NCBI GenBank assembly: GCA_964036155.1
Contig: OZ038422.1
Span: 37,719,201-37,783,200, forward strand
Direction of reading: 5' to 3'
Length of the DNA: 64,000 bases
Source of the DNA: Diploscapter coronatus
Lineage: Eukaryota; Nematoda; Chromadorea; Rhabditida; Rhabditidae
The stretch's first letter is position 1, and every line of letters begins with the position of its first letter. A program made the position numbers and the translations under genes. This document shows, one piece after another, positions 45,930 to 58,083 of the stretch. Under the pieces are notes generated by a model that was not told the origin of the DNA, made no database searches, and saw nothing but the letters and a program-made list of their open reading frames with translations.

Positions 45930-48900
45930 TTAAAAAGCGACCTTGAGCAGTGATTCCTTCAACTGCTTATCCAATTGGTAGAATAGCGATGGGGGAATAT
46001 GGGGAATCGAAGTGGTCAGGGGCTGAATCGACGAAAAACACAGCACAAAGCCGCCCTCACCAAACGGGACCACTTTTCCGTACTACAAATTGCCATCTTC
46101 ATTTCTAATTTTTGGTCTTATTTGTAGAATTAGCCATTTCGGATGAAATAGAGAATAAAAATAGCACTCTCATCATCATTCCGATAGAAAATGGGCTAGT
46201 TTTACAAATTTTGTTTCAAAATCAAAATTTTCCTGTATTTGCCGTCAAATTTTAGATACAAGTGTAGGAATAGAAACTGGTTGCAAATATAAGAGGTCTA
46301 AATTTTTAAGACCAACCTCATCCTTGTACTCTTCGACACTGAGAATCTCCTTCAGATAGGCTCGGCCGAGCAAACTGCCAGCGGAATAATCGATTAGAAC
46401 ATCGGAGAATTTTCCTGGAGTTTTTTGCCTAATGAAAATTTTTCGGAAAAACACCAAAAGTACCCTTCTTGTATTCGTTTTCAGCATCCTTGATATCCTT
46501 TTCAGTGGCCGATTTGACGGTTGACGCAATGAACAAAGGACCTTTCAGCATCAGGTCTTCGGGCCAGCGAACTTCCCTAGAATTTTATCCTACTTTTTCG
46601 ATTTATTCAACTTGTTGATTTTAATAGTTATAATATGGAAATTCAAAAACGAAATTGAAGTCTTTCTTTATTTAAATGAAAACACGACATTCAAAACGTC
46701 GTTATTTCGAAATTACTAAAAAAGTAGATTTTAGAATTTTGCCTACATATATCATTTCAATATTCCTTGATTTTTTACCTAATAATCCCATTCGCCAATA
46801 AGGATGCGATCGGTTGGGGTAGAGCGATCGTATAACCTCTTTGTTCGACTTCTGGAAATCAAAATATAAAAAATAAATAAAAATGAAAATAGACAAATAA
46901 AAACTAAAAATATAAGCAAATAAAAAATCTAAACATGGCTATAAATTTTAGACATGTGCGTGTCTAAACATTAGTCTTGAATCTAAAAAAGCAATCACCG
47001 ATAGCCTGCAGTTCCTCGCTCATCGCGACGAGACTCGTGGTGTCCGCGTTTTCGCAGATCAACTGGTTTTTCGAAATCATCGCTGAGCAACCTTTAACGG
47101 GGGGTGTATACTGAAAATTTTGATCGTTTTTTCTTTCTTTTCAGAATTCGTAATTTCTATTTAATTTTCCGTTTTTATTTTTCAAATTTTCAAAAATCAT
47201 ATTTTACCGCATTTTCAGAAAGTTTTAAAACTGCGCTGCATTTTATTGCTTTTTCATGTTTCAAAATACTTATAAAACAAAGAGGATTCAGTATTTTGTG
47301 GCTACTAAACTATTAAAAATGAATTTTAAAATAGTAAATGAAATAATAGGAAAAAACTCCAACCTTAGGAACGAATCCCTGCGGCGTCCACCTTGCGTCG
47401 TTCGCACCAATCGAGGCAGCCTCGACGGCTTTTCTCCTTTCGTCCGACCTTTCGATGATTCGACTGATCACCGGATCTAACAACGGGTCCGTTTCGGAGA
47501 GGTCCTGTTTCTGAAAATCACAAAATCAGATTTAAACAAAAAATATTCAAATTTTAATAGATTTCCTTTTGAAAATCATAAATTTCAAGTCAACATTGGT
47601 TTCATTTTATTTCAATTTCGTTAGTCGGTAAGATTTAAGCCTATCGAAATATTTGGAATAAGCGCTGAAGAATTTTGAAAAATCAAAAATTTTCAGAGGG
47701 ATAATCCAACGATTACTTAGGATCATCAAAATAAATCAATTGAATTTTTAAAATAATAAAAAAAACCCCGACCTGTTCAACGACGACGGTGTTTTGATCG
47801 TCTGCGTTCAGATTGAGGGAGATCATCACCGCCTTCTTTCTTGCCTCTCGAATTCGCTTCAACTCGTCTCTTCTGGCGCGAATTTCGAAGAGTTCCTGGA
47901 AAGCTGATGTTTTTTGTTCAAACATTTTGAAAATCGGAAATATTACCTGCTGAGACAAAAACGGATTCCTTTCCAATGACGAATAGTCGCTTTCCAAATC
48001 GTTGACTTTTGTGCGTCTTTCACTGAAATGTTTTGATACTTTGTCAGAAAAACACGGGTGTGATCTATTTTTGCTTCAAATCTCTTTTCTTCAATGAATA
48101 CAGTTCTTTAAAATGTGGACGAAGCTTAATTTCATTTTCACATTTGCCAAAATTAGCATACATGTCAGCATCAGCAACTAGTAGTTTGTCCCTGAACTCT
48201 TTTGCATTTTGGAGTTGAGCCTCGAGTTTCGCCAGATTCATTTCTTTGTCTTTCGAATCGAATCTGAAAATTTAAGTTTCTTCTATTTTTCAATTAAAAA
48301 AAATCCCCACCTAACCCCGTGCAATTTCGCCATCAATTCCAGACTCTTCTTGGAGCCTCGATCCAGGATCTAAAACTTTTCTTTGTTAAAATTATTCTTT
48401 AGAGATTTTGATAAAATAATAAAAAATGCAATAACATGGAAAATCCTGCATTTTTGAAGATTTAGAAGGATTGGAGAGGAGTTTGTTCATTTTGGACCTC
48501 TTGTAGTTTCCACCCTTACTCTTTTTTTGCTGTTTCCCTCTTTTCCCGAAAAGAGTAAAACTACAACGAGCTTTCATTTCGAAATAGTTTCTTTTTCAAT
48601 TTTATCAGAGATTGCGTTCCCCACACGCAAAAATGTTGACTCCATTTCGTGATGCGCGGTTCAACTTTCGAAAAGGTTGAAAGTCTCCCCTCGGGGTCGG
48701 TTCTTCGTGTTCAACCTTCCCAAAGTCTAGATAAGTTTATGATTAATTGAAATTCAATAAGAAACAAGATTCAATGCTGCATTTCAGGCGATTTTTTTTT
48801 CAAAATAACGAGTTTCTAACCTCTCGTTCATCATTCGTAACGACCAACGTGCCGCAGAAGAGACAGGGACCGCTGCCTTCCTGAAAAATAAAAACATTTT

Positions 48901-49497
48901 CAAAATTATAATTTTTCGGAAAATGTTTTTTGAAACAATCGCTATTTCAGAAAGAATATCTAAGCTTTTAAAAAATGACCTGTTCGCAGACAATTTTCCC
49001 GCATCCCATGCAGTTCATGATCAGTTTGTGTCGACGAGCCTGGCAGGAGCATTTGTGACGTCCTGAAAGGTGTTTTTTGCCTGATTTTTAGATCTTAATT
49101 GTATTTTAATAACCAGATTGTTTAACCTTAATTAATTGTTTTTACTTGATTGTTTTGTTTAATTTCAAAGAAAAATTTATTTCCAACCTGGCAAAAGCTG
49201 ATTGCCCAGAGTGAATTCCAGTTTAGCGGCTAGCGCATTGATTCTTCCTGAAAATAAATGCAATAAATTCTCTAATTTAAATTATAGCTATGAAGAAAAA
49301 TGAAAAGTAGTATCTGCTTCAATGCCGAAAGAAATCTCTCAAACAGGCTGGGGTAAAATTTTACTTTCTTTCGGATACTGTAATATTAGAATAAAAGTAC
49401 CTGCAGTGACTGCTCCTCCAGGATGAACTTTGTTGGCGAAAGAATCGGCCTTGCTGGATTCATTTGCCTGATTAGATTTTGTTTTCTTCTTGCCCAT
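45930..49497 (-). CDS. TRIP4: Activating signal cointegrator 1 (TRIP4/ASC-1)
   Basis: Transcription coactivator and part of the ASC-1 complex. Starts at 49497 (MGKKKTKSNQANESS), ends at 45930. Exons run through about 12 short introns. The zinc finger is clear: GRHKCSCQARRHKLIMNCMG and CGKIVCEQEGSGPCLFCGT, the C2HC5 motif characteristic of TRIP4. A charged middle part follows (LARLEAQL-like, IRARRDELKRIREARKK). The C-terminal ASCH domain shows ALPQPIASLLANGIIR, GPLFIASTVKSATEKDIK, SAGSLLGRAYLKEILS and ends in a helix DKQLKESLLKVAF. Domain order matches the human protein; the family call is firm, individual exon edges are not all checked. Confidence 0.9.
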
Positions 49498-49882
49498 TTT
49501 CGGTTGAATTTGAAAATTTCTGAAAATTCAAGAATTAGAAAAGAAAACTTGGAATAAATTTCAAGATATCTTAGCGATAAAACGCTATTTCAAAATATCA
49601 CTGAAAATGATAATATAATAATTTTCATTGAGAAGTGAACAAAGTAAATATGTGTTGAGACCGTTAGATTGAGATTCTTTGAAAGGAAAACAAGTCCAAA
49701 AATTTGAACCCTAAAATGTCAAGGTAAATCTGAGCAACCAAAAATAACAAGTGAAGAAACGACATTAGAAATGGTTTCTAAAGAATAATAATAAATAATA
49801 ACATAAATTTACAGAAAACTTAATGAAAATGAACGAATCAAAAACAAGGTCAGAGGAGTAAGGCAAGAGCAAAGGCTTGCTA

Positions 49883-50022
49883 TATTATACACCGTCGGTA
49901 CATCGACACCGTCTGTATTAGACGCTGGACTTGAGGGTGAGGGAATGTAGGCAATAGGGGGAATAAGAAAAAGAGCCGATATCTTTTATAGACAGTCCCG
50001 ATGCTCTGGCGGTGTATAATAC
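49883..50022. mobile_element. 140-base MITE with TATTATACACCG ends
   Basis: Left TATTATACACCGTCGGTACA; right reverse complement TATTATACACCGCCAGAGCA. The ends share ATACACCG and a later CATCG block. Sits between the start of TRIP4 and the next short element. Confidence 0.6.
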
Positions 50023-50285
50023 AAGATGCCAAGAGAAAGTGAACAACAAGTGGTAAAATAATAAATACTAACTGAATAGGTACATTTCGAAGAAAAGCTA
50101 AGTCTGCAGCTTTGTACTAGAATTTAGAGCTTTTCAAAGATACGTTGAATCATGTCTAGACCTTGCGCTACAACAAATATTTAACCATTGAGAAACCTTG
50201 AATAAAACGGGCCTGATAGGAACTTTTTACATATGCCATATCTTCCAAAAGTATATTTTACCTTTTGAAAAGCTCTGTGGTGGTA

Positions 50286-50419
50286 TTAATCCTTATTGGA
50301 ACGAGGTGCGACCACAAGAAAATAGTGCAAAAAATGAGAGCGTCTCTGGTACGATCACAAAGGCTCTAATTTTTGCAGACTAACTTATTGTGGTTGCACC
50401 TCGTTCTGATGAGGATTAA
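50286..50419. mobile_element. 134-base MITE with TA target
   Basis: Inverted ends TTAATCCTTATTGGAACGAG and its reverse complement with four mismatches over 32 bases (GGTGCGACCACAA continues the pairing). TA directly outside both ends (50284-50285 and 50420-50421). Lies just 3' of the MAD1 stop codon. Confidence 0.8.
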
Positions 50420-50464
50420 TATAATTTATGATTTTTAAGTAAAAATAAATCCCTTGAACTTCTT

Positions 50465-52670
50465 CTATTCATGATGGAGAACGCTGTAGGTGTGGGTGCG
50501 CTCGGTTGGCTCCTCGAAGTCTTTGTCCGACTCGAGTTTCAGCGTGACGGACGCCAGAAAGGCGGGGATCGAGCCGCGTCCGATCAGGTACCTGAAATTT
50601 GTATTTATTTAAAAAAAAAAAACCTATGTTTGAAAAATTCACCTCCTCAATTGTGCTGCCCACTTATTTTCAATCGACTGAGAGCTCGAAACCGTGTTGC
50701 TCTCCATCAAGTCCACTTGACCTTCATCGTACTGAAATAAAAAAAAATGATCTATAAAAAAAATTCTTCCTATTCGAGTCAAAAAGTGGGGTCTGGGACT
50801 GTTTTCAGCCAAATTTTGAGAGGAATACTCGTAAATTTTGTTCCAAATCGCCCCAAATGCAAAAGTATTGAAAGTAAAATAATAAAAATTAAAAGAGATA
50901 AACTTTTTTACAAACAGCCCCAGATTGGAAATGATTTTCAAAAGAAGTCTCGAAAAACTACCTTGAAAAGGAAGTTGCCCTCGTCTTTGTTGTAGATGCT
51001 GCGCACCTCGACTTCGCCTGTCTCCGCGTCCCTCAATTTGAACTCGAAACCCGTCAGGGCTTCCACGATTTCTCTGAAAGCTCTCTTATTTCAAAAAGGG
51101 CAATTTGGAATTTTTTGAAGGTTGTCTGCCTTGTAAACAAACTAGCCCTGAAAAAAGAATATAAATTTGGCCAACTTCTCGAAAACTATACAAGTTTTCA
51201 GAAATCGCGTATATATGCTTGTTTTAACATTTGTTTAAAAGCTATTCTTCATTCATTTCAAAATTATTTTTACCTGAACTTTCTGCTAGTCCTGTTCTGG
51301 TACTCGAGAACGTTATCTTTTTCTCTTTCCTTTCTGAAAAATAATTCTTGAAAAATACAATTAAAAATAATAAAATTAAAGAAAAACCTGATGAGTTGAG
51401 CCTCCAGCCTTTCAATGATTTCGTCCTTTTCCCTCTTTGCGCTACAGTCTCCAAAGCAATCGCTTTCATGACTGTTGGTTCGGCGTTTTCTGAAAAATAA
51501 AAACTCGTTCCAAAAATAAATAAATGCATTTATCTCTTAAAAATTAAAAAAGCCCCAACCTATTCTCCTTCTCATTCCTTTTCTCTTCTTCCATCATCTC
51601 TTTATGCGCCAAGTCCAGGGGATTGCATGCCCAGTGCAGAATTCTGGTGGAGTCTCCTAAAATAAAAATAAAATAAAAATAAAATTTAAATAAAATAGAT
51701 ACCAGCATCAGTCGGTTCAGCAAGTGGAGAAGGCTTTGCAGGCTGCACGAAACTCTGCATTCGCCAGTTTTTGCGCTCCTCGACCAATTCATCTACACGC
51801 TCTTCGGCGATCTAAAAAATTCAAAGCTAAACAATCGAATTTAAAGGGATACATATTTGGGTAGATCTTACCATGGAAAGTTGAAATTTTTGAGAAAGGC
51901 TCAAATTTCTAACAAGATTATTTTTGTTCATTTTAGGAAGGAAATATATTATGATTTTTCCTACGAAATATTGCATACCTTACACTTCTCCACCATATTC
52001 TGTTTCTCGCTTTCCAGAGTCTGGATTTTCTTCTTCAGGACTTCGATCGTCTGCTTCGACTCCAGAAGCTGGGCGTTTGGGTCGAATTCTGAAAAAAAAC
52101 GTCTAAAAATAAGAAAAAAACTTATAGAATATTTTAAACCTAAAGATTTACTCTTATTTGTATTCTACCAAAATTTTCAAACTATTCTAAGAGCTGATAT
52201 AAACTTTTCAACTTAAAGGTCAATTCTTATTTATAATCTAGCACTTTGCTTACTATCAGGAGCGATTTGGAGCGTATCATCAAAGTTGAGAGTGCGTCTT
52301 TCGGGCGGCCTCAAAGCCTGTTCCTTCTCTTTGCGAAGAGGGAATGCTCGCTTGAATTCGACTTCTGCCTGAAAATGTCTATTTTTTATTTTCATTTTTT
52401 TTAAATTCAAACAATAATAAAATACTGAAATCATGATAATTTAAAATAACTTTTCATTTTTTTTCAATCCTTTCAGACTTCTCCAGACTCGACCCGCAGA
52501 AAAGTGTCATATCGAGAGAATACAATAGAAATATAGCCTTTTTCTCTGCGAGTCGCGTTTATATTTTTCAAAAATTCTCCAACCCTCTTGTTGAATAGCA
52601 TTGTCGCTTCTGAGGGACTGTCCGTTTCCTCTGGAGGGGTGAATTTCTTCGAACTAAAATTCGTGTACAT
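50465..52670 (-). CDS. mdf-1: Spindle checkpoint protein MAD1 (MDF-1 type), apparently short
   Basis: Kinetochore and nuclear-pore scaffold that holds MAD2 in its closed form. The C-terminal RWD-like domain is clear: SRKFREIVEALTGFEFKLRD, VRSIYNKDEGNFLFK, then YLIGRGSIPAFLASVTLKLE, matching the human C-terminus ending IPAFLSSLTLEL. The MAD2-binding motif is present as TRILHWACNPLD (human KVLHMSLNP). Coiled coil fills the rest (VLKKKIQTLESEKQNMVEK, RKEREKDNVLEYQN). The start at 52670 (MYTNFSSKKFTPPEE) follows a TTTCAG acceptor 15 bases upstream. This gives only about 340 residues, half of C. elegans MDF-1; the N-terminal coil is either missing or in exons I did not find. PET100 lies 306 bases upstream on the same strand. 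Confidence 0.87.
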
Positions 52671-52975
52671 CCTGTCTTGAAACTCTGAAATTTTCAAAAA
52701 TTTAGAAAAATCAAAATTTAAAAACCCAAGTAATCACTCGATAGAACGAATGTTTTCCTCAAAAAATTAAAGAAAAGAAAATTAAATATAGTTTATCGCA
52801 TCAATAAAAAATAAATGACACTGATAATATACAAAATTCTTTCGAATTTTTGAGCTCAGAATATTTTTCATAAAAGAAAAAATTCGAGTTTCAACGACCC
52901 ATAACTTTGACGAAAAACAACGAAATCTAATCTAGAATCTAGTTCTAAAATGAAATATTTTTTATTTTGCCGATT

Positions 52976-53637
52976 TTATTGCGTTTTTCGAGCAGCTTCC
53001 ATGGCCATCTGAAAATACATATTTTAGAAAGTTAAAATTTTAAATAATTTTATGACAAATTCCAAAACCACCCTTTCGAAACTTCCTATACCCAATAAAG
53101 TTTCGTTTTAAAAAATGAATTTTGCAAGAATCCTTTCAAAATATTTGAAAAATAGAAAGGTAATTAAAACATTTTAAGATAATAAAAATTAAAAAAAAAA
53201 CCTGATCCCTAAGAAAGTCCTCGTATTCTTTCTTCCTCTTGACCGCATTCATATCCTCGATGTACTTCTTCATCAACTCGTTGTTTTTCTTGTCGTTCGG
53301 TATCGTCCAATTGTCCATCTGCAAAACTAATTAATAAAAAGTTAAAAGATAGCTTGTTTGATAGTGTACCCACTAAAATCGATCAAATTTCGACGAGAAT
53401 TTATTTATTTTTATCCTTTATTATAAATATTATTACCTAAAAAATCGGAAAGCTATTCAAATTTTGAGCATCGTAAACTTTCAAGTAGATAAAAAAAACG
53501 TTCTAAAAAAGAAATTACACATATTGAAAACTCACGAATTTATTGTAGAACTGTGGCTGATTGTAGAGCCAGAAGGAGCCGACCGGGAAAGTGACGTAGA
53601 TGAGCATGCGGAACGTCTCCATTCGCCAGCCACCCAT
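52976..53637 (-). CDS. PET100: PET100-like cytochrome c oxidase assembly factor
   Basis: Inner-membrane assembly factor for complex IV. Three exons (53536-53637, 53202-53318, 52976-53008) in phase 0 give 83 residues, near the usual 70-80. The N-terminus MGGWRMETFRMLIYVTFPVG and NQPQFYN match the human MGVKLEIFRMIIYLTFPV...NQAEWF. One membrane segment near residues 8-25, then a charged helical tail (KKYIEDMNAVKRKKEYEDF). MAD1 follows 306 bases downstream on the same strand, which could be a nematode operon. Confidence 0.93.
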
Positions 53638-55451
53638 TTTGAACTTCTGAAAAAGGTAGTTTAAAAAAAAAATCAAGAATTTGAAAAATTGCACAACATG
53701 ATCAAGATAGCACATGAAGAAAGATTCAGAATGAACCAATTGAAATTGCTAATTTCCTACTTTTTAAAGTAAGCCAATATGCTAATTTCTACAAAAAAAA
53801 ATTATAAGAAAAAAATTTGAAAAGAAAAATAAAATAAACAGACGCTGCGACTTTGATAGACATTTTTCAAAGCGAGCGTAAATGCAGGGCACTTTGGAGA
53901 ATAGCCAATATCTCGGAAAAATATTGCAGAGATTGTGCAGCGGTTATGCGGGGGTAATTTCTTTGCTGCGGGAACAGTGGCGCAGCAAGGAAATTACCCC
54001 CGCACAATCGCTGCACAATCGTTGCGCAGAGGTTATGCGGGGGTAGTTTCTTTGCTGCGGGAACATTGGCGCAGCAAGGAAATGATCTCTGCACAACCGC
54101 TGCACAATCGCTGCGCAGAGATTGTGCAGCGATGGCTTTATTTAAAAGGAAATGTCAATTGTCGTTAAATATTTATTTATTCTTCGTGATTACAATAATA
54201 ATCAAACAATTTATCAAATTAATGCATAATTAACCTAAAATTATTTTGAAAATGATAATAGTATGGGATATTTACCCAAATCTTAGCAAATAAATAAGAG
54301 AATCATTTACATAAGATAAGGATAATATTTTGAACAATATTACTAATTATAATTAAACTCTGATGATAATTTTCATAACTACCTCTCAACATGACCTCGC
54401 TGTTATTTCTTCAAAGTATTTAACAGATTTTCAATTCTATAGAATAAAATCAAGGGTGTGCGGTTTAAAATTTTCGTTTAATTTAAGGAAATTTACAAAA
54501 AATATTTACATACTTTTTGATCAAGTTATTCATAAATTAAGCACTCAGTGATAACTTTCATGAATCCACTTCGAAAAAGTCGGACTAAACTTGAAAAGCT
54601 TTTTGCGTGTCCACCTCCGATTTGGCTGATTTTTTACCATCAAAATTTGAGAATTTTCGACTAAAATTACTTAATTTTGAAGCAAAAATTCCTTTTCTCG
54701 CTTAAATTAGCATTATTTTTCTGTTCTTCGTATAAATTTGTACATTTTTGGGGAAAAATTTCAACTTCGACTTCGAATATTTTTAAATCAAAATTTCGTG
54801 CACCCCTACTCTGCTCTGAGTTATTATTTTAGACGAGAATGACTAGTTGAATAAAGCAAATTAAAACTTTTAACTTTAAGCAGGCGTTGTGCATAGATAA
54901 TTCTTGGATACTGATGATAGATTTTTAGTCATAATATACTACCGCTGAGTTTGAATTAAATGCTTCAAAAAGCATGATAGAAATTCTTTGGATATCAAGA
55001 TGACTACTACAGGCAAAACAGAAAATATAAACGATAAACGAATAGTCGACGCAAACTGCGCAGAAAAGCAAGCGAAAATATCAGTGCAGTTTAAAACTTC
55101 ATGGAAACGTTTCACTTAAATTTTACAAATCGAAGCACAACCTTATTCAATAGTTAGGTCATACATAATTGCTTACAAAGATAATTCCACTATTTCAGTG
55201 CTTTAAAGTTTAGATTGAAAATGAATTATTTTCTTACTTCAAATAGGAAAATAAAACTGAACTATTGAAACCATTATCATATCAGGTTCGCCTCCTAATT
55301 CTAAAGAAAGTAACTCAATTCGAAATATTATTATCACGTCAATTGAAATTTTAACATTATATTATGAGCTTATTAATTCTTCAAATATAATTACCAAATT
55401 AATTCTCCGCACACCCTTGTACTCAATAGATACTATCATGATTTAGTCACT

Positions 55452-55812
55452 ATATAAGACGTTATTCTTAAGAATCGAGGATGGGGTGATACCCAAGAAG
55501 TCGACTTCAATCTTCGAGCTGATTTTTTATTTCTGGGGTTGGTCCAATGATGAAAGTTGTTCAACATGTCAATCTACACAACATACTGGAAGGTCGAATT
55601 TTTTCCATGGAGAATAGCGAAAATAGAATTTTCTGGAATGACCGGACACGGCCCTTCCGGAACAGGTGAAGCAAGTGGTCGAATCGGATTTTAACCGTCA
55701 GATTTGTAATTAGCAGTCAAAAACCCCAGAAACAAAAAATCAGCTCGAAAATTTAGGGTCGACTTTCTTGGGTACCACCCCATACTCGATTCTTAAGAAT
55801 AACGTCTTATAT
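55452..55812. mobile_element. 361-base palindromic MITE with TA target
   Basis: Inverted arms of about 90 bases: left TATAAGACGTTATTCTTAAG and right its reverse complement, with matching blocks CACCCCAT, TACCCAAGAA, GTCGAC and AACCCCAGAAA further in. TA outside the ends. Nested in the 4-kb repeat-rich stretch. Confidence 0.85.
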
Positions 55813-57071
55813 GTCGCTAATTGTAAGATTAATAATTACGTAAAACTAACGATAACATAAAAATCAAAGATATTGACAGCTAAATATTCCGATATTGCAT
55901 TCAATAAATTAGTATTTGCATACATGTTGCATAAATATGCCAAAGAATTTAAGGCATGATTTGTCTATGAACCATAAATATAAATGGTAGAATTTTGTTT
56001 AGTGAAAAATCATCGAATTATTTTGAATATCAGTATCAAATTGTCTTTCTTTTTTTTTTTTAAACATTCGCATTGATGCACAAAAATTTGGAACAATGAA
56101 TCATAGAAAATTCCATAATTTTGATGATAAAATATGAGATGTTGATGGTCATAGTAAATCAATACCTCCTATTCTACAAAAAATAGAACCTTAACAGCTA
56201 AAAATGTAGTTAGGAAGTATTTAAAACTTCATGCAATATTTCAAATTTTTACTATTCTCAGTTTTGTTCTAACCATCAATAAAAAGATAAACTTCCATTT
56301 TCTCGATTAAAAACTTCCAAAATGATTTTAAATTGCATAATTATTTTTAGCCAAAGAAGCGTTCTAAAGAATATTATTTTTTACATTAAACTAAATACCA
56401 ATTTCGATTTCGAATTTTTATGAGGTCAAATTTCATCTTTTACCTCAGAAATTAATCACCATGATTAGTTTTGAAATGACATTTTAAAAACATCAAATTT
56501 CCATTTAAAAAATTACCGAAGCCCTGATCACTAAAATATCGATTTTAGAATTCATAAAAATAGGCGTAAAATTTGCCTGGACAAATCTTATAGAGATCGA
56601 TCTGACAATGGGTGTTTTGAAAATCCTAAATTAATAAAATTTTGCGAGCTAGTAGCATTTAAAACTAGTTTACTAAACTAAAATCGAAAGAAAATAAACC
56701 ATCGGAAATCATGTATAAAAAAGGATTTTAATTCTCCGATTTCAGTTAAGATGAATTTAGCATTAGTTTGTTGCAGAGATTAATGCATGATATTCAACTT
56801 ATCCTGAAAATCGATTGAAAAAATACTCAAAATCGCATAAAACCATCAAAATTACTATTTCCGTTTTCGTAGGATTCGAATAAAACTTAAACAGCCTTTC
56901 GACTAATCGAGAAAATTATCTAGAATATCTCCCTGACGCATTTAAGAACTCGGAAAAAATGGTGAAAGACCGATTTTTATAATTTAATTTTCAAAAAGTT
57001 TTCACATTCTGGACATAATTTTGGAAAAAATACTACTTTTCGGAATATTGAGCTGTCAATATAAAAAAGCA

Positions 57072-57608
57072 TACCAAAAATCCTTGGTGATTTGCCATCC
57101 ATTTCTCAAGAAATTCTTGTCACCGTTGATCATCATCCTTCGATGGCTTAATTCGAGTCGCTTGTCGTGTTGAACAAGATCTTGTTCACTGAAAAATGCA
57201 TTTTCGTTTTCTAGCGATAAGAAAATTTGAAAAGTAAACCTAACTTTCTTTCAAAAACACGCATTCTACAGGAATTCTTCACTCTGATTGATCTGAATAA
57301 TTCTTTTACTTTGCTTTACCATTTTAAAAGAATTTTCAAAAAAATTTTCTATTTTTGGATATTTTATTCATTCAAACCAAAAGAGTAGGCGAAATGCATA
57401 GGAAATATTCCACGAAAACCTTATTTTCTTTCAGAGTTAAAATATTTTTTATAGCTTCAGGAGAAGTGCATTTTTAAGAAACAAATAGCATAATTAGTTT
57501 CATAGTGAATTTCGTTTTATTTGAAAAAAAACTTATCAAAATTTCTCGGAAAAACATACATTTTCGTCGCTTGAATCCAGCAAGTTCGTCCTTGGATCGA
57601 TCGGCCAT
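57072..57608 (-). other. Possible exons of an unrecognised minus-strand gene
   Basis: Two exon-like segments: 57560-57608 (MADRSKDELAGFKRRK, then a gtatgt donor) and about 57072-57188 (QHDKRLELSHRRMM, INGDKNFLRNGWQITKDF between an acceptor and a donor). Their phases do not match directly, so a middle exon would be needed, and no downstream exon was found. They lie inside the 4-kb repeat-bounded stretch. Coding status is doubtful. Confidence 0.25.
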
Positions 57609-58083
57609 CGTCGTTTTACTTTCTGCAAACGAACAATCGTCAGAATACACGAGGAGCATGGCAAAATTCAACACCGACGTGAAAATGAAGCTGCCCGGCG
57701 GGAATGACGAAACTAGAAAAACGTTGTGACGGCGTACGTGCCATGCAAAAATGCAAATTTTGCTTTAAGCAATCTGCATTACCTCTGCATGACCTCTGCA
57801 AGGTGCAGAGGTTATGCAGCGCTGCATAACCTCTGCATAATCTCTGCTCCGCGTTATTGTTGCACAATCCCCGCGCTATCGCTGCATAACCTCTGCGGTG
57901 GGCGTGTCCCCGCATAACCGCTGCAGAATCTCTGCAATATTTTTCCGAGTAGGGTGAAACATATTCGAAAAGTTTTATTTAAAAACCGACAATAATTTAT
58001 TCTCTAGTCTATTTCGTCTAAAAATACTGTTTGAAAAGTCAAAATTTACACGAGATTCCAGAAAAACTCCGAATTTTATGATT

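Larger units (their letters stand above)
53912..57949. mobile_element. Candidate 4-kb element with GCAGAG-rich ends
   Basis: The two edges are inverted copies: left CTCGGAAAAATATTGCAGAG and right its reverse complement, matching for 42 bases with one change (through GCAGCGGTTATGCGGGG). Each end then carries many copies of TGCAGAG/CTCTGCA and CGCTGCA motifs in both orientations (53926-54135 and 57770-57935), as in subterminal transposase sites. The core is AT-rich with no long frame. No target duplication was found, so the ends may instead be two separate short elements of one family. Confidence 0.55.

Noticed and set aside
53867..54168. Overlapping frames in the GCAGCG repeat block
   Set aside because: Both strands are open because the sequence is made of short inverted motifs; no coding signal.
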